DNA from: Sphingomonadaceae bacterium
GTDB lineage: Bacteria; Pseudomonadota; Alphaproteobacteria; Sphingomonadales; Sphingomonadaceae
NCBI GenBank assembly: GCA_009923795.1
Contig: RFSU01000030.1
Location: forward strand, 1-15,331
Direction: 5' to 3'
DNA length: 15,331 nucleotides
Numbering within the stretch: the stretch's first letter is position 1; each line of letters starts with the position of its first letter. The position numbers and the translations under genes are program-made. Under the pieces are notes generated by a model that saw only the letters and a list, made by a program, of their open reading frames with translations, did no database searches and had not been told where the DNA came from. This document shows positions 13,369-15,331 of this stretch, piece by piece.

Positions 13369-14043
13369 TTATGCGCCCGCCAGAACCGGTTCCAGCCAAT
13401 CCGGGATCAGCGCATCACCGGGTGCGTCGACGGGTCGGCGCTCCACCCGGCCATCGGGCAAAACAAAGAGGCGGCGGTTGACCTTTTGCCGATAATTCAT
13501 GCGGGCGGTGTTTTCCTGCCCAATATAACATCCCTTGGTGAAGCTGACGCCATTCAGCTCGGCGGCATTCGCTTCCAGCCACAGGATTTTATCCTGCCCC
13601 AACTCTGCGGCCCCTTCCGCCACGCCCAACGCCAAACGATGCGCATGATAGCCAGAGGCAGCGCCGCTGGGCGGCGCAATCCAGCGACGGCCAAGCGCAG
13701 CAAGCCTGGGGTCAGCAACGCCTTCCTTACCAGCCTGCGCCCAATGCACGGCCAGCGACTCATCTCGGGCAATCGTAATGGGACGCCGCAGACGATACAC
13801 AGAGAGGCGCTTAATCAAGGCCTCGGCCTGCGCCGTCTCACAATCGATCAGCAGATCATCGCCGTCGTCCCAGATGAAAAAATCGAACAGCGCCTTGCCC
13901 TGCGGGCTTAAAAGCCCTGACCAGACTGGCAAGTCCCCAAGGACAGTGTTTGTCACAAGCCCTTGCAAGAATCCGCGGACATCGTCACCGGTCAGTCGAA
14001 TGACGGCTCTATCTGAAAGCATAGTATCGGCCATGGCTGTCAT
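13369..14043 (-). CDS. ygfZ: YgfZ/IBA57-type folate-binding Fe-S maturation protein
   Basis: GcvT-like protein of the YgfZ/CAF17 family, which uses tetrahydrofolate to help build or repair 4Fe-4S clusters in certain enzymes. The diagnostic motif K-G-C-Y-x-G-Q-E is present at 170-177 (Cys172 is the conserved cysteine). The N-terminal RLTGDDVRGFLQGLVTN (16-32) and LLSPQGKALFDFFIWDDGD (44-62) are typical. 224 residues, somewhat short at the C-terminus. The start is uncertain: ATGs at 14043, 14034 and 14022 are all possible and none has a good ribosome site; the last gives MLSDRAVIRLTGDD. It diverges from pyrC. Confidence 0.93.
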   Translation of the reverse strand: MTAMADTMLSDRAVIRLTGDDVRGFLQGLVTNTVLGDLPVWSGLLSPQGKALFDFFIWDDGDDLLIDCETAQAEALIKRLSVYRLRRPITIARDESLAVHWAQAGKEGVADPRLAALGRRWIAPPSGAASGYHAHRLALGVAEGAAELGQDKILWLEANAAELNGVSFTKGCYIGQENTARMNYRQKVNRRLFVLPDGRVERRPVDAPGDALIPDWLEPVLAGA

Positions 14044-14093
14044 GTAAGACGAATAAGAGATTTTCCCAAGTGTTTCGCAGGCAAGGAGTAAAC

Positions 14094-15134
14094 ATGACGG
14101 ATCAGATCACCATTCGACGCCCGGATGATTGGCATGTCCACCTGCGCGATGACGAGATGCTGAAGGCTGTTGTCGGCTATACCGCGCGCCAGTTTCGCCG
14201 TGCTATTGTTATGCCCAATCTCAAGCCGCCGGTCACATCAGCGGATCAGGCCATTGCCTATCGCAATCGGATTTTGGCCGCTCTGCCCGAAGGCAGCGAT
14301 TTTGAACCGCTCATCACCTGCTACATGACGGATAGCGCAAATCCCGATCAGATCGCGGCAGGGTTTGAAAGCGGGGCCTTCGCGGCCGCCAAGCTGTATC
14401 CCGCAAATGCCACGACCAATTCCGCGCATGGCGTCACCGATATTCGCCTGATCTACCCCGTGCTAGAACGCATGGAAAAAATTGGCATGCCCTTCCTGAT
14501 CCATGGCGAAGTGACCGATCATGATGTGGATGTCTTTGACCGCGAAGCCGTTTTTATCGATCGCATCTTCTCACAGATTGTGCGGGACTTTCCCGGCCTG
14601 CGGACTGTTTTTGAACATATCACAACGGCCGACGCGGTGGATTTCGTCGCGGCAGCCGGCCCAAATGTCGCCGCCACAATCACGCCCCAGCATTTGCACA
14701 TCAGCCGCAACGACATGCTGGTCGGCGGTATAAGGCCGCATCTTTACTGCCTGCCTATCGTGAAGCGGGAACGCCACAGGCTGGCCCTGCGCGCCGCCGC
14801 CACATCGGGCAATCCCAAATTCTTCCTCGGCACGGATACGGCCCCCCATGCCATTGAAACCAAAGAAACATCCTGCGGCTGTGCGGGCATTTTCAACGCG
14901 CCATTTGCGATTGAGAGCTACGCACAGGTGTTCGATGAAGACCATGCGCTCGATCAATTGGAAGCCTTTGCGTCCTTGAACGGCCCGGCCTTTTACAAGC
15001 TCCCCGTCAACGAAGGCACCATCACGCTTGTGCGCGGTGGAGAGACAGTGCCCACCCATGTTGATGCCGCGGGAACGCAGATTATTCCTTTCCATGCAGG
15101 CGAAACATTGGGCTGGCGGCTGGCCGCAGACTGA
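14094..15134 (+). CDS. pyrC: Dihydroorotase (class II, PyrC)
   Basis: Zinc enzyme that interconverts carbamoyl-aspartate and dihydroorotate in pyrimidine synthesis. The 346-residue protein aligns with E. coli PyrC, with its key residues offset by two: His14 and His16 (DWHVHLRD), carboxylated Lys100 (AAKLYPANATTNS), His137 (IHGE), His175 (FEHITT) and Asp248 (LGTDTAPH). The substrate loop ETSCGCAGIFNAP (258-270) is also present. The frame is open from 14070, but ATG 14094 has AAGGAG 5 bases upstream and gives the family start. It diverges from ygfZ (gap 50 bases, which must hold both promoters or let them overlap the genes). Its stop abuts the stop of the facing DUF1134 gene with no base between. 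Confidence 0.97.
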   Translation: MTDQITIRRPDDWHVHLRDDEMLKAVVGYTARQFRRAIVMPNLKPPVTSADQAIAYRNRILAALPEGSDFEPLITCYMTDSANPDQIAAGFESGAFAAAKLYPANATTNSAHGVTDIRLIYPVLERMEKIGMPFLIHGEVTDHDVDVFDREAVFIDRIFSQIVRDFPGLRTVFEHITTADAVDFVAAAGPNVAATITPQHLHISRNDMLVGGIRPHLYCLPIVKRERHRLALRAAATSGNPKFFLGTDTAPHAIETKETSCGCAGIFNAPFAIESYAQVFDEDHALDQLEAFASLNGPAFYKLPVNEGTITLVRGGETVPTHVDAAGTQIIPFHAGETLGWRLAAD

Positions 15135-15331
15135 TCAAAAGGGCAGCCAGCGGGACTTTTCGGTAAAATTCATATAGCCAACATTGGCCCCCAGCCGCAC
15201 CCCAACGCCCAGCCGGATGGGAATGACCACCACATTGCCGCGCCGCAAATAGGTTGCGGAAAGCCCGCCCACAAAATAGGCGCGCCCTTCAACCTGCCCA
15301 AAGCGGCGATACAGATCCTGCGTGTCATAAA
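15135..15331 (-). CDS. DUF1134 (EipA-like) periplasmic protein, C-terminal part; 5' end outside window
   Basis: Reading leftward from the window edge gives 65 residues ending in TGA at 15135-15137. The end of the protein (GRAYFVGGLSATYLRRGNV, then IRLGVGVRLGANVGYMNFT, then WLPF at the C-terminus) matches the tail of the DUF1134 family, which usually closes with GxxLGANVGY and W-x-PF. Known: the Brucella member EipA is a periplasmic protein needed for envelope stress resistance. The signal peptide and N-terminal half are beyond the window. Call based on memory of the family ending; moderate confidence. Confidence 0.7.
   Translation of the reverse strand, partial: YDTQDLYRRFGQVEGRAYFVGGLSATYLRRGNVVVIPIRLGVGVRLGANVGYMNFTEKSRWLPF

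Noticed and set aside
12871..13911. Long plus-strand open frame of 346 codons
   Set aside because: It is antisense to the TSUP permease and ygfZ, has Arg/Gln/Pro-rich composition without any recognisable domain, and crosses the gap between two well-supported genes. It is a shadow of their codon use.
14571..15095. Minus-strand open frame of 174 codons inside pyrC
   Set aside because: Antisense to pyrC, whose metal ligands and length are all conserved; it shows no family features.
1..15331. CRISPR array, insertion sequence, prophage or integrase genes
   Set aside because: No regularly spaced direct repeats, transposase or integrase motifs, or terminal inverted repeats were seen; apart from the toxin-antitoxin pair, the genes are core metabolic or housekeeping types.

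Overview
The window reads as a compact stretch of core chromosome from an alphaproteobacterium, most likely of the order Sphingomonadales. This rests on the combination of a Mic60/mitofilin-type membrane protein, the DUF1476 (ATP synthase zeta) - BolA - CGFS glutaredoxin trio, a DUF1134 (EipA-type) envelope protein and the general look of the proteins. No search was possible, so the order-level call is an inference. There are 20 recognisable genes or gene parts, short intergenic gaps (none above about 120 bases), and no rRNA, tRNA, insertion sequence, prophage or CRISPR array that I can see.

Left part (1-2524): the 3' end of a mitofilin-like gene (+) meets an AlkA-type DNA glycosylase (-) tail to tail with a 4-base overlap. 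A 2Fe-2S ferredoxin (+) diverges from the glycosylase and ends in a strong intrinsic terminator, facing an RlmB-type rRNA methyltransferase (-).

Middle part (2645-7189, all -): an acyl-CoA dehydrogenase with a LiuR/MerR-like palindrome upstream, a family III CoA-transferase resembling succinyl-CoA:glutarate CoA-transferase, glutaryl-CoA dehydrogenase (gcdH) and quinolinate phosphoribosyltransferase (nadC). GcdH and the CoA-transferase would together take glutarate to crotonyl-CoA (lysine/tryptophan catabolism), but the CoA-transferase frame is broken by a perfect 7-base tandem duplication. A HigBA-type toxin-antitoxin pair (+) sits between nadC and nadA (both -), with a promoter/operator arrangement at its front.

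Right part (7940-15331): running leftward are ygfZ, a TauE/SafE-type permease, leuD, a quinone oxidoreductase-like MDR gene translationally coupled to leuD, then DUF1476-bolA-grxD, an MBL-fold hydrolase and nadA. Dihydroorotase (pyrC, +) diverges from ygfZ and abuts the 3' end of a DUF1134 gene (-) at the window edge.

Several genes concern Fe-S proteins or their maturation (ferredoxin, NadA, GrxD-BolA, YgfZ, and LeuD as partner of the Fe-S subunit LeuC). I found no convincing new multi-gene system. The best leads are the 7-base duplication that breaks the CoA-transferase, the operator-like palindrome upstream of the acyl-CoA dehydrogenase, and the toxin-antitoxin module between the NAD-biosynthesis genes.
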